Assembly (NCBI GenBank): GCA_036940085.1
Contig: JALLBK010000032.1
Span: 1 to 64,000 of the forward strand
Origin: Discostella pseudostelligera
Lineage: Eukaryota > Bacillariophyta > Thalassiosirophyceae > Thalassiosirales > Thalassiosiraceae
Direction of reading: 5' to 3'
Length of the DNA stretch: 64,000 nucleotides
The position numbers and the translations under genes are program-made. The stretch's first letter is position 1. Each line of letters starts with the position of its first letter. Below are positions 1 through 10,231 of this stretch, piece after piece. Below the pieces are notes generated by a model. It saw nothing but the letters and a program-made list of their open reading frames with translations. It searched no databases and was not told the DNA's origin.

Positions 1-60
1 AGGTCATACCATGATGAACTGCTTGGATGGACCACCGACGACGAAACATCGACAGCATAG
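1..60 (+). CDS. possible 3' end of a gene entering from the left
   Basis: Frame 1 is open from the first base to a TAG at 58-60 and would encode about 19 residues rich in Asp, Glu and Thr. It could be the last codons of a plus-strand gene that starts outside the window. Nothing in it can be recognised and so short an open frame can arise by chance, so this is weak. Bases 61-380 hold nothing I can identify. Confidence 0.2.
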   Translation, partial: RSYHDELLGWTTDDETSTA

Positions 61-380
61 CATGCGACTAATCAGATCAATGAGCAATCTATGACGTGAA
101 GAAGACGAAATACTTCCGATTTTCAAATATCATTACACCACAAGTGGCACAGCGAAGTAGAAATCTTATTTTCGTTGATCTACTTGCCTAGAAGAGCAGA
201 AGTTCTCGATGTCAATACATCATATGCTTTACACTTTGCACCATCAAATGGAATTGTTTCATGTTCCCGATGATTATTATCAAACTTCCAAATCAGCTAC
301 ATATTCATTCTCCATGAAACACCCCAATCATGAACGACAAACACCTAATGCATACTTGCTAATGCTTTTACCCGCTCCTA

Positions 381-1325
381 TCATGGTAGCAGACTCTTCA
401 CCTCTCTCACAAAATTAAGTTTGGCTGTGGGATCTGTTCCAAGAGGTGTCAATTCTTTCAAGCTTGCCAATATCGGTGCCCTCTTAAATACCAATCTCTC
501 CTGGACGCTCTTTGGGAATAATGGTTTGAGTAAACCAACGAATGCCTGAAGAATCAATGGCAGATTGAGAATCATCGTAGGGCCCGCAAGACTAGGATAC
601 AGACTTTCATAACTGTCACTCGAAGAGGTCAGTGCCTTACTGAAGCGCGAATCGGGTGCTTTCCTTACTCCACTAATATCATTGGCAAAGATGACAGAGC
701 ACATTCTACCAGTACGAGCCGATCTTTCATTTGCGATGATGTTGTGCACTTCTTTGGCGTAAAGGAAAAAATCACCCACCTGCTCGACCGATGCCTTGTC
801 CATTAGCGCTTTATCATCGATTTGAGATGCACGAATGACGTAGACCAAGTCGCCATCCTCGGTACTCGTCGTAATGACTGCCTTGGGTGTGATGAAATCA
901 TTAATCACATCGGCATGTGGAGCAGCATCTCTAACGTATTCGTTCTCCCAGCCGCCATTGGCTGTGGCCTTGGCAACCGCCTCGCGAGCAGAATCCACGA
1001 TGCGTTTGCCCTTGGTTTGTCTCCATTGAATGGCATTTTTGAGTGCCTTCATGGCCGCAGTTTCGTCATCGGGATGAGCTAATGCAAATCGAAGCAAGTC
1101 GATGTCTGACATGGTCATGGATTCGGGTACAGCTTTCTTTAACTCCTCGACGACGAATCGATTGTTGATTAGTACACCCTCCGTTTTGGCGCCAAGTTTA
1201 TATCCTGGTCCGGCGGCGTTGAGGATGGTGGATCTGGGGCGAGCATTACTGACGCCGACGAAGGACGATGCCGGGACGGCAAGAAGTGCCGATGCGAATG
1301 CAATAGCAATGGTACGGAGCATCAT
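381..1325 (-). CDS. plastid-targeted CRAL-TRIO (Sec14-like) protein
   Basis: 314 aa, single exon. The N-terminus is a hydrophobic signal peptide ending in VPASSFVGVS around residues 17-26, which resembles the diatom ASAFAP-type plastid import motif (signal peptide followed by Phe after the cleavage site). The mature part looks like a CRAL-TRIO protein: an N-terminal helical region with the DIDLLRFALAHPDDE pattern and a WR motif (residues ~75-105), then a lipid-binding domain with SVIFANDISG (about residue 211) and the YPSLAGPTMILNLP pattern (around 240). Family knowledge: such proteins bind or transfer small lipids or phosphoinositides between membranes. The ligand cannot be told from sequence. 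The gene is divergent from the lipoyl-Kgd4 gene at 1725, with about 400 bp between start codons. The two Met codons at the start are adjacent, so start choice hardly matters. Confidence 0.7.
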   Translation of the reverse strand: MMLRTIAIAFASALLAVPASSFVGVSNARPRSTILNAAGPGYKLGAKTEGVLINNRFVVEELKKAVPESMTMSDIDLLRFALAHPDDETAAMKALKNAIQWRQTKGKRIVDSAREAVAKATANGGWENEYVRDAAPHADVINDFITPKAVITTSTEDGDLVYVIRASQIDDKALMDKASVEQVGDFFLYAKEVHNIIANERSARTGRMCSVIFANDISGVRKAPDSRFSKALTSSSDSYESLYPSLAGPTMILNLPLILQAFVGLLKPLFPKSVQERLVFKRAPILASLKELTPLGTDPTAKLNFVREVKSLLP

Positions 1326-1724
1326 GACTAGTTCCCCACACAGTGTAGTATTTAGCAGTATCGACTATTTTCTATTTGTTCACTAAGTAGGTCAGCAACC
1401 AACCTCCTATGGTACTCCTACACAAAGATATCCGACATCCGATATCCGCTGCCGCTCATCGTCGATGTCGATCGTCGATCATCGATCATCGTCATCGTCG
1501 CGTCTGCAATACTTGCCATCGCATCGAATGCACCATAGCGAAGAACACGTACGCGCGGCAAAGTAGGGGTGAGTAAATGTGCGTACATCATGAAGGTCTA
1601 TTGTATCGTAGAGTTATCCAAAAAATAAATGTAATTTTCAATTTTCTCGATAAGATCCAAATCCAAATCCGAAATCCAAACCATCAAAAGCAAAACAGCT
1701 GCTGCCGATATTGATATTGAGACC
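1326..1724. promoter_or_regulatory. divergent intergenic region with GATC/ATCG-rich simple sequence
   Basis: 399 bp between the divergent CRAL-TRIO and lipoyl-Kgd4 genes, so it should contain both promoters. A low-complexity stretch of interleaved TCGATG, TCGTCGATC and ATCATCG units lies at about 1455-1505. No TATA box or other clear element was recognised. Confidence 0.4.
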
Positions 1725-2711
1725 ATGACAATGAACCTCCTACTACCGTCCGCTAGAATCCTATCAAATGCACCAGCACCATCAAGGCTGTTGTGCAGGC
1801 GCACAGTCACCACGAATGTTCGCCTATTCTCGCCCGCCGCTGCCACGGCGAAACAACCCACCGAATCCGCGGGTCCAACATTCTCCCGTCATCGATGTCA
1901 TGGTGCCTCAAGAACGACAACGACAATAATTCAACCCGCCCTCCGTTCCATACACACCACACCCCTCCCCTACGCACAAATCACCATCAATGTCCCCACC
2001 ATGGGTGATTCCATCACCGAGGGCACAATTGTCGAATGGTGTGTTCCCCCCGGATCGCAGGTTCGAGAGGGAGATGTATTGGCATTAGTCGAAACCGATA
2101 AGGTTACCGTTGATATCAAGGCTGATCGGGATGGTATACTGGTAAAACAATTGGGAGAGGTGGAGGGTGTGGTAGAGGTTGGACAGGGATTGTACATTCT
2201 TGATACTGACGTTTCGAGTGTTGGCGTGGAGGCAGGGGGGAGCAATCTTGTGGATGTAGCGGCGGTCAATGCCATGTTGGATGCAGACAAGATGGTGGCT
2301 GAAACACCATCGTCATCATCGCCTACATTACCATCATTACCATCTCCTTCATTGTCACTAGCTTCGGGGGGTGGGCGTGTACCATCCATTCATTTTCTTG
2401 GTAAAGAGGGGTGGAGGGAACGACTCTCTCCGTCATCATTGCACGATGCTACTCCCACTACCACCCAAATCACTTCAACACTCAATACTAACAACAATCC
2501 AAAATCACCCACGTCCATCACATACATTCCCTACTCTCCCATGTATGGACGTCCACCCATCATGGAGGATGAAATGGAGGCACTCATTTTGGGTGGAGCT
2601 GAGGAAGCTCCAGAGGTGAAAGCGTCTGATAAGGGTGGGTGGCGAGGGGTGACATTTGTGGGAGGGAAGGTCGTGACAGCTGGTCCACGAGGAGTTTGGT
2701 TAGCAGAGTAG
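1725..2711 (+). CDS. mitochondrial lipoyl-domain protein fused to a Kgd4/MRPS36-like tail
   Basis: 328 aa, single exon. Residues 1-80 are rich in Arg, Ser and Ala with few acidic residues, as in a mitochondrial presequence. Residues 85-163 form a lipoyl domain of the E2 type used by 2-oxoglutarate dehydrogenase (VPTMGDSITEGT), with the lipoylated Lys126 in ETDKV. There is no peripheral-subunit-binding domain and no acyltransferase catalytic domain before the stop. After a Ser/Pro linker comes PSIHFLGK (220-227) and, near the end, RPPIMEDEMEALILGGA (276-292). These two blocks match the N-terminal (P-x-I-K-F-x-G) and C-terminal (P-x-x-E-x-E-x-x-x-x-x-GGA) signatures of Kgd4/MRPS36, the small subunit that ties E3 to the E2 core of the 2-oxoglutarate dehydrogenase complex. 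I infer an accessory, lipoyl-bearing subunit of that complex. A fusion of this kind is not known to me. The lipoyl domain is certain; the Kgd4 assignment rests on short motifs. Confidence 0.8.
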   Translation: MTMNLLLPSARILSNAPAPSRLLCRRTVTTNVRLFSPAAATAKQPTESAGPTFSRHRCHGASRTTTTIIQPALRSIHTTPLPYAQITINVPTMGDSITEGTIVEWCVPPGSQVREGDVLALVETDKVTVDIKADRDGILVKQLGEVEGVVEVGQGLYILDTDVSSVGVEAGGSNLVDVAAVNAMLDADKMVAETPSSSSPTLPSLPSPSLSLASGGGRVPSIHFLGKEGWRERLSPSSLHDATPTTTQITSTLNTNNNPKSPTSITYIPYSPMYGRPPIMEDEMEALILGGAEEAPEVKASDKGGWRGVTFVGGKVVTAGPRGVWLAE

Positions 2712-2898
2712 AGAGTTAGGATAGAAGAGTAGGGTGATTAGTTCATGGTGATTGATTATTGTAAATGATATTTATTATGTGAATGATGTATCCATAAGTA
2801 AATATCTGCTCTCTCTAGAGAGAAGGATGATGAACTCATGCTTTCGCTACGTTCAATAACTGTTCAAGAATTCTTTGTGCTCATAAATTACTTAGGTA

Positions 2899-5098
2899 TC
2901 ATCTCGTGACACTGTTTGTCCCTCCCAACTCATGCGCATCAATAGTTTGCACAATTCGTTTCAATTCACTTACGATAATATCCTCATTGACCTTCTCCTG
3001 CACCTCAAATCCCGTCGCAATTCTTACCACATCTTCAATAACTCCAACATTTCCCAGAATATCGACATGCTCACCAGAGGTTGGACCACCACGACCTGGA
3101 TCGGAGAGACTCACTTGAGATTCATGCTTACGTTCACGGGTGTACACTTTAATGCCGGAGGGATTGTGTGGATTTTTCGGTTGGGACCACTTTTGACACA
3201 TGTATCCCAGAGATAGAAGTGGGACGGACGCATCTCCGTCTGAGTGATGAACTCCAAACCGAATATTCTTTGAGTTGTCATTGGCTGTAGTGTCCAAGAG
3301 GAAGGGAGCTTCCGGTGGTTCATCCTCCTCTTCGTCCGCTGACACGAGGATGTTGTCGGTGAAGGTGCTATTCCTACATTGTGCGTCATCCTTTGTGCAA
3401 GTAGTCGCCGTCGCTCCTCGTTCCAGCTTGTCACAAGAGACTTTGTAATAATAAGCTCGTTCTGTTTCAATTCCGGTCCCATACAGACAATATATGTTCA
3501 NTGTCACAAGAGACTTTGTAATAATAAGCTCGTTCTGTTTCAATTCCGGTCCCATACAGACAATATATGTTCAACGACGGTGCATTTGGCAACTTGGTGG
3601 CTATTGGATCATTCCAATGTTTTCGTGCACCAGCACCAGTCGAGGATCCACGTTTCTTCCATCCTGATTTTGAATCAGACGAATATATCGAGGACGATGG
3701 TCCTCCATTTTGGAGAAGATACTCTACTGACTGTGCCATGGACCATGTATGAGAAGGATGGATGTTCAGATTGAATAGTGCAGATTCTTCTCTTTCATTT
3801 GTTGCTGGAATGGTATTGTCAATTGTAGCCGGAGAAGTGGGGCAAATTTCTTCGGTTCCATTGTGCCAAACAATTGTTGGGGTTAATGGCGACTTTGATC
3901 CTGAATCAACACCACTAAGATCAGCACCCACACCCCAGATAGCATCGCCACCTTTCGGCAATAGACCAAACAGACTTCCCCACGTCTGCCACAGATTTCT
4001 CCTCCACCTCCTTCCAAAGTATTGCTCGAGCAACTCGGAGAACATGGCTGTATCTTTCAACTCACCCGATAACAACGCTGGGATAGACTTGGGCGCACCG
4101 AGGAGAGTTCCTGCAATGTTGATGAATGCATGCACGTGTTTCTCGACCCAATTCTTCCCACCCCCACCTCCTCCAACCTTGACATCTGCAACAACCCATT
4201 GCAAAAAGTAGTACGTAACCGTTCCACCCATACTGTGTGAGATCAGCACTACCTTCTCACCGGAGGTGGCATGATGTCCCTCAATTGCCAACTTCAATTT
4301 GGTGAAATACCCATCCCTCTTCTCCAGATATTCATATCCTAATCTCCAATCATACGACATCATTGCCATACTCGATCCATCATATCCCACATCGGCTAAA
4401 TTTTCAATGATCTTACTCCATACCCAATATGTCGCAATGAAATTATCCGCAGCCTCAAATCCCTGTGCTGCCCGCAATCGAATATTCGGTGGATCCATCC
4501 CCGTTTTGGGGTGCAACGATAGATGTTGTCTCCAACAGTGTCGATCGGCTAGAAAGGTCTTGGCCATGGAAACACTTCCCCATAATCGTTGACGAAAGTG
4601 TTTCTTCGCGCAGGGGGTGCCTTCCCATAGTTCTAGACCGGAGGTAACAAATCCTGGTATCATGATAATGGGATGTTTGGCAGAGGCATTTTGCATCCGG
4701 AGTTGATATCCAATACGTGAATTCTCCTCGATTTCATGAATTGTTCCATTTAAGTTCCGCATGCCCATATCCAGAAGTGGTTGAACGTTGGCAGAATAGA
4801 ATTCATCGAATGATAATTTGAGCATGTCGGTAGACGATGATAGTGAAGTGGCTAAATCGTCGAAGGGGGTACCAGTACTACTAGAAGAAGATGATGCATC
4901 GTTGTTTCTAGTGATGACCATGAGGAACAATCGTACAGAAAGGAAGGTACAGATGCCCACGAAGAATGCGCGGGCTACTCGATGAGAGAGACTGACTTGT
5001 CTTGCAGCATTGTCTTGCGGACGACGGTGAGAGTTGCCAGGATAATTTTCCACCACTGCCACACCGGCAACGGACTTGTTTGTCTTTCTCCGCCGCAT
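2899..5098 (-). CDS. PDAT: phospholipid:diacylglycerol acyltransferase (PDAT/LCAT family)
   Basis: Transfers an acyl group from a phospholipid to diacylglycerol to make triacylglycerol, normally at the ER. A basic N-terminus is followed by one membrane span (about residues 39-60, VARAFFVGICTFLSVRLFLM), as in PDATs. Family marks in order: PIIMIPGFVTSGLELWEG (oxyanion/lid region), the nucleophile elbow SHSMGG at about residue 288 (usually GHSMGG), the YCLYGTGIETERAY motif, GDASVPLLSLGYMC containing the catalytic Asp, and GEHVDILGN with the catalytic His. The frame is interrupted at 3501 by an N flanked by a 72-nt duplication (3429-3500 and 3502-3573). With one copy removed the ORF is continuous and about 708 aa, a normal PDAT length, so this is an assembly error and not a broken gene. 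It converges with the lipoyl-Kgd4 gene and is divergent from the glycosidase-like gene. Confidence 0.9.
3429..3573. repeat. 72-nt exact duplication around a single N (assembly artefact)
   Basis: 3429-3500 and 3502-3573 are identical, with N at 3501. Removing 73 nt restores the PDAT reading frame across the TERAY motif. The constant 72-nt length at three places in the window points to unmerged contig ends from a k-mer assembler. Confidence 0.95.
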
Positions 5099-5412
5099 GA
5101 TTACCTAACACTTTTGGTGCAGTTACTGAAGTGAAAATACTGATTGTGAGATAGACGCCGTCGGATAGAATGGAGGGAAATCTGTTCTCTGCCTCTTGCC
5201 CTCTGAATACATTTAGAGGTGCGTTGCTGGCGTAGGAGGCGGCAGAGCAGGGCAGAGCGGTCATGGGTCTGTCACAGTTAGGAGTGAGGCATCCGTATCT
5301 TTCTTCGCCAACTTTCGCCATTTTCACCATATCTTTCGTCCCGCCAGTCGCCCACTTTCGCTGGGACGATGGACGATTATGGCGATGGACGAACCCTCAT
5401 GGCCCATGGACC
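5099..5412. promoter_or_regulatory. divergent intergenic region between PDAT and the glycosidase-like gene
   Basis: About 314 bp. It contains a CCCGCCA box at 5340-5346 and a CATGG-rich stretch (5398-5432) that runs into the likely start codon at 5413. The frame of the downstream gene stays open up to an ATG at 5263, so part of this region may be coding. Confidence 0.4.
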
Positions 5413-7584
5413 ATGGCCATGTTCAACATGGTAGCGGCAGCGTCATCCCACCAAGGCCATGGCCGCATTGCGTCCTCTGAAAAAGTATCCACTCTCGAAT
5501 CTAACGCACGTTCCCTACTACTATCCTCCATCCGCACCATAGGCGATGGAACGGCCAAAAAATTCATCTACCCCACCGCCTGCGACAATGTCGATGGTAT
5601 CGTCGACTCGACCGCCACACTCATTGCCGCTCGAACATTGTCCAAAATTGGTCGATCGGACATATCCTGGGATTTTCTACGAACAATATTTAGCGGACAG
5701 GGTTCCAATGGCTTCCTTCCAAAATTTGTCTATTTGAACCACACAATGAAAGATGATGAGCAGGGCGACGTTGTTTTGGGTGCGAAATGGGAAGAGTTTA
5801 TTGGTCCATATCCTGGACCAAAATTATTCCCCTCAGTGCCAAAAGAGTATGTTCCATCTTCCTATTTTCATTATGATGAAACAAAGGTGAAAATATGGTC
5901 GTCCAATACATTATCTGCATCTCCGCACCATGCAACGACGGTACTTGATGTATTCTACATGAGTAATCAAACCAATGCCGAGTAAGTTGAGACAGTCGCA
6001 GGCTTTGTTTATTTACAATGCTCCTAGATTTTTCTCATTTACTAACCTCAAACTCCATTGACAGTGTCGATAATTTGTTACACTTTTATACCAAGTTGCG
6101 GAAATGGCATGATTATTTACATGCACAAGTCATCACCAATTGCCGCAGTAGTAGCTCATCATCGACTGCATCCATGCAAACTACCGATTCTAGTCCATGT
6201 TTGACAGTACTACATCCTTGGGAGACAGAAATTGAAATGTCCTCCATACTATGGGAGTATGCACTGGAGAATGTAACCAAGCTTATTTCCGAGAAGTCGT
6301 GGACATCATCGTTCGATATTCCAGCGGAAGTGAAGAGTTCGTTTGATTATCCCGGAGATGACAAATACAATACACTCCTCTATTTATTGGAATGTCTTTC
6401 AGATCATTCCACAGGTGAGAATCTCATCATGAACGACAACAAATTCTCAATCTATTCGGCATGTCCGTTTCAGATGATCGATGTGGGGTTTGCATCGGCA
6501 TTGTCGAAAGCAGATCAAGATTTGCAACAAATTGGTCAAATATTGGTGGCTAAGAATCGCATATCACAGCCTTCCTCGTACTTCACGGAGATGGAAAGAT
6601 ATCAATTGCTCCGTAGTAAGCGAATGTTGTACGGTTTGTGGGAAGATAGCAACGGGATATTTCTCAATAGNATATCAATTGCTCCGTAGTAAGCGAATGT
6701 TGTACGGTTTGTGGGAAGATAGCAACGGGATATTTCTCAATAGAATTGTCAATCTTACGATGAATGCAAGTAGTGGTGTGTATCAGTCCAACAACGACAC
6801 GCATCCATTGACACTTCCCGCAGGGGCGAATTATGCAGCATTCTGGGAGGCACTATTGAATTCAACAATGATAGGGGAAATGTCGTCGCATCTCCTACAA
6901 CACTCGGGACAATTCTCACACTACTGTGGCGAGTACCCTCTGTGGTCGATGGGAGGATGCGGAGAATCCGACTCACCAATGATACCCGTTTTACTCAACT
7001 ACCGAGTATCAAAAGGTCTACGATACAATAACGAATTCGGCCTCGCGCAATTCTTACAAACATCGTCAATAAATGTCGTGTGCGGCCTTCCAAATTCAGG
7101 AGAGCCAAACTTGACAGAATGTATGGGGATGCAACGATTTGCATGGGCGTTCAATGGCACAACTCAGCTCCCCATAGGTTCAGGTGAAGGAGAATGTGGA
7201 CTCACATCCACCCTCACTGCAGCGATCGTCTTGGATTTTCTACATCCTGATAAATTGTTCAAGTATGAGTCGGAACCTCCCATATCAAGTTCGTCGGTAA
7301 TCGTCCTCATCGCGATGGAACTGGTGATAGCGTTCAGCGTCGGCTTGACATGTCTCCTCCTGAGCTTGAATCTCATGCGAAGGGCGACAGTAGACGATGA
7401 AGGCGATGCATTCGTCCGGATTCTTCGTGAACAACAACAACCCGATGAGGAAATACTAGTTCGATCACCTCGTGAGGATTCTGGGGACATAATGACGAAC
7501 AATCTTGATGCACCGAATGATGCAGGTTCATCGTCGTTGGAATTCATAACTCGGCTATTTCCTTCACTGTTCGGAACTGAGTGA
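5413..7584 (+). CDS. six-hairpin glycosidase-like (GH63 clan) membrane protein
   Basis: Two exons, 5413-5981 and 6065-7584 (83-nt GT-AG intron). A 72-nt duplication around an N at 6671 must be collapsed to keep the frame, giving about 671 aa. The N-terminal half has YPTACDNVDGIVDSTATLIAAR, followed about 25 residues later by GQGSNGFLPKFVYL. This is the pattern of (alpha/alpha)6 glycosidases of the GH63/mannosylglycerate hydrolase group (tracking of visits to an inner-chain substrate, then Q-x-x-G-x-x-P). A later block, GSGEGECGLTSTLTAAIVLDFL, fits the end of such a barrel. Many N-x-S/T sites and a single membrane span near residues 577-600 suggest an ER or surface type I-like protein with a short acidic cytosolic tail. 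An in-frame ATG at 5263 would add 50 residues containing a hydrophobic stretch (YLSSPTFAIFTISFVPP) that could act as a signal peptide, so the start is uncertain. Substrate unknown. Confidence 0.65.
6599..6743. repeat. 72-nt exact duplication around a single N (assembly artefact)
   Basis: 6599-6670 and 6672-6743 are identical, with N at 6671. Collapsing to one copy makes the glycosidase-like frame continuous through the residues GIFLN-RIVNLT. Confidence 0.95.
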
Positions 7585-7992
7585 GATGCAACCCGGTATG
7601 GAAAAGTGCGCTGTGGAACTGAATACTAATGAGGGTAAGTAGAATGGATAACGAAGTTAGGATGCGCGGAAAATGGCAACTTGGTTCTTTGTGTAAAGTG
7701 AAGGTTAAGTAGGCTCTGAAAAGAACCACACTTTAGCCTTGAGAGAGATTTGCAATGGGATATGATGCTCAGAGCGAGATACTCATGAGACATTGGGAAA
7801 GTATAGAGGCGATATCAGGCAAGGAAAGAGAGAAACGATGCAACGAGCGAGATGCTCAAGATTGACACCGGGAAAGAGTAAAAGGGGAGGCGAATTCAGG
7901 CAAGGAATGGTTGAGAACGGTTAGGTTCTCGGTTGTTGCAAGTTGCTCTCAGGACTACAGTGTGATATTTCAGTTGACGGTTCCGTGAAACA
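7585..7992. other. convergent 3' intergenic region
   Basis: 408 bp between the 3' ends of the glycosidase-like gene and CDC20. It is purine-rich on the plus strand and holds two imperfect copies of TCAGGCAAGGAA (about 7817 and 7896). No ORF or RNA gene was recognised. Confidence 0.35.
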
Positions 7993-9616
7993 TCATCGAA
8001 TGTGCATGGTCCTGCTAAGTTTCTTGCTTTTGGCTCCTCCGGCAAGGTCTGTTGCGCCGCGTTTACCAGCGAGGGACTTGCTAGGTGGTGCAAATACTTG
8101 CCAAAAACGGAGAGTTTCATCTGCGGCGGCAGAAACAACGGACGATCCATCGGGGCTAACGGCCATGTGAAGGACTCGGGCGGTGTGCCCATCAAGCTCT
8201 TTCACCTTCGCCATGGTAGGATATTTCCAAAGACATAGTTGGTTCCGGGCAAAACCGTGAGACGATAGAATTTCCTTTTCGTAGGGGTTCCATTGCAATG
8301 CACACACTTGTGAACCAGTATCGACGGATTGGAGCATTGCGCCAGATTGGGTGTTCCAGAATTTGATGCATCGATCGGCTGTTCCTCCTCCAGTGGCAAG
8401 CAAGTTCCGCTCATGTGGTGACCAGGCCAAGGCCTTTACTGCTGCTTGATGTTCCGTCAGCTCATATCTCGGGCGAGAACTAGACGAGGCGGAGGCGTCC
8501 CACAAGCATAGCTTATTGTCGTTAGCTCCACTAGCAAGAGTCATTCCATCTGGAGACCAAGCGAGTCCACACACTTCTTGCGTATGACCACCGAGGGTTG
8601 CAACTTTGTGTTCCGCAATCCGAACATCGTGGTTGATAATCATGTTGTCCCGTCCACCGCTAGAGAGGATGTGACGATTCCATGAGAGTGCACCAACACG
8701 GTCCGAATGTCCATCCATTTTACGGAGCTGTTTCTGTGCACGAACATCCCAGAGGACTGTATTTCCCTGTAGATTACAACGGTAAAGAACAAATAGCGAT
8801 AATTAGATACTTAGCAGCTGATATGAATTTGATAGCAGTGCAACGAATTATACTTCTTACCCACGATGTTCCGACAGCAAGGTGCCCACCGCCCTCCTGG
8901 ATCCACGAGACGCTCGAAATGTGAGCATCGGGTCCCTCATTCTCTACGTTGCATAGCTCATCAATGTGACCGGTCTCGGCATTCCATAGGTACACCGTCT
9001 GAGACAAAGCCACGGCCAATACATTGGTATCTGACCACGAGAGCAAGTTGAGGTAGTAATCGTCGAGCAAATCAGGTGCATCGAGGATGCGTGTTGGCGC
9101 AGAAGGAATGTGTCGGCTAACGAGCTTGGTCGAGCTCTTATTCTTCCGAGATGTCGTCGATGCTGAGTAAAGAACCTGAAGATTGTTGACGGTGTCTCCT
9201 TTGGGCGCTGGGGCCTTATCGGCGAAGCTCAATATGCGACTTTTGGAATCGTCAATCCCGAGCACCGACGATTTGTACTCAGACATGTCGGAAGCGACGG
9301 AGTTGATAGTGTGTTCCTCGTCCTCGGAAGCCTCACCGTCTGTTCGTTCGCCGGCCGATGATTCTCCGTCATAAGGCATACTGGAGAGGATGGTATGAGA
9401 GGACTTTTCCAAGTCCATCGCCGCACGGTTGGGGATGAATCGATCGCTCATGGTGGAGGGCTTTCGGTTCTCGGCATCGGATGATTCCGCGTTAGTAGAG
9501 TTAGAATCAAACTTCTTCCGCTCCCAGCGAGCACGAACTCCACTACGGTTGGAAGTGTTGGCATCGGAGAAGCCATTGTTGAGGATATCCTCGAATTCGA
9601 CGACGTTGGATGTCAT
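7993..9616 (-). CDS. CDC20: CDC20-type activator of the anaphase-promoting complex
   Basis: Exons 9616-8861 and 8766-7993 (94-nt intron) give 509 aa. It recruits substrates to the APC/C ubiquitin ligase in mitosis. The N-terminal region has the C-box DRFIPNR at residues 58-64, which binds the APC/C, followed by an Asn/Ser-rich spacer. From about residue 180 there is a seven-bladed WD40 propeller: [18 protein letters not shown] opens it, and [29 protein letters not shown] and [15 protein letters not shown] are recognisable blades. The protein ends in MHIR, the Ile-Arg tail that docks on APC3. The split codon and frame fit exactly across the intron. CDC20 rather than CDH1 is favoured by the [11 protein letters not shown] context and the [10 protein letters not shown] motif, although a diatom may have several copies. 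It is divergent from the SDR-like gene. Confidence 0.95.
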
Positions 9617-10231
9617 GTTTGTTGTTAGAGACTAAGAGTACCGATTCGACGAAACGAACGAAGAGCGAGGAACATGAGATTAGGATTCGATATTCATATC
9701 GTGCAACAAAGACGACGTAATTTTTCTTCAACTGTGTAGACCCACCTATTGATATTTATTGAATGAATGATTGCCAAAGACAAAGATAAGTAGCAAAAAG
9801 ATGATGCAATTTTATGAACGAAAATAATGACGAATGCATTGTTTCACGGGGTTTCACGGCAAAATTGATGGTCCTTCGGATTGGGGTCGGCATGAACTTT
9901 TTGATGCGCACAAAGTTTCAAGTTTCGTCCTCTGTGCCAGAAAACATTCTATTTTAGAGAGAAAGTGAGAAGGCCTGGTGCGATGCGAGAAAAAAGGGGG
10001 CAAACAGCCCACCTTCGTTTTGCAACGATGGACGCGCCAAGAAAAAAATGTGCGTGTGAAAGCGTGTGAACGTCGCAGGCTCAATATTCACACCACAGTG
10101 AACCATGATGGCCGATATTATGGTAGTAGGAGTACTACGATAGCTGCCATAAAGCGCAACATCCATCAATAGCCAATAGCTGAAGACCAACCTCTCTTAA
10201 AAGTCAATGAGGAGCGAATTTATCCAAAACC
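9617..10231. promoter_or_regulatory. divergent intergenic region between CDC20 and the SDR-like gene
   Basis: 615 bp. It contains a short tandem GTTTCACGG (two copies, 9841-9859) and A-rich stretches (9720-9830), but no recognisable gene. Both promoters should lie here. Confidence 0.35.

Noticed and set aside
3467..3555. Apparent frameshift and premature ends in PDAT
   Set aside because: Explained by the 72-nt duplication around N 3501 and not by a mutation.
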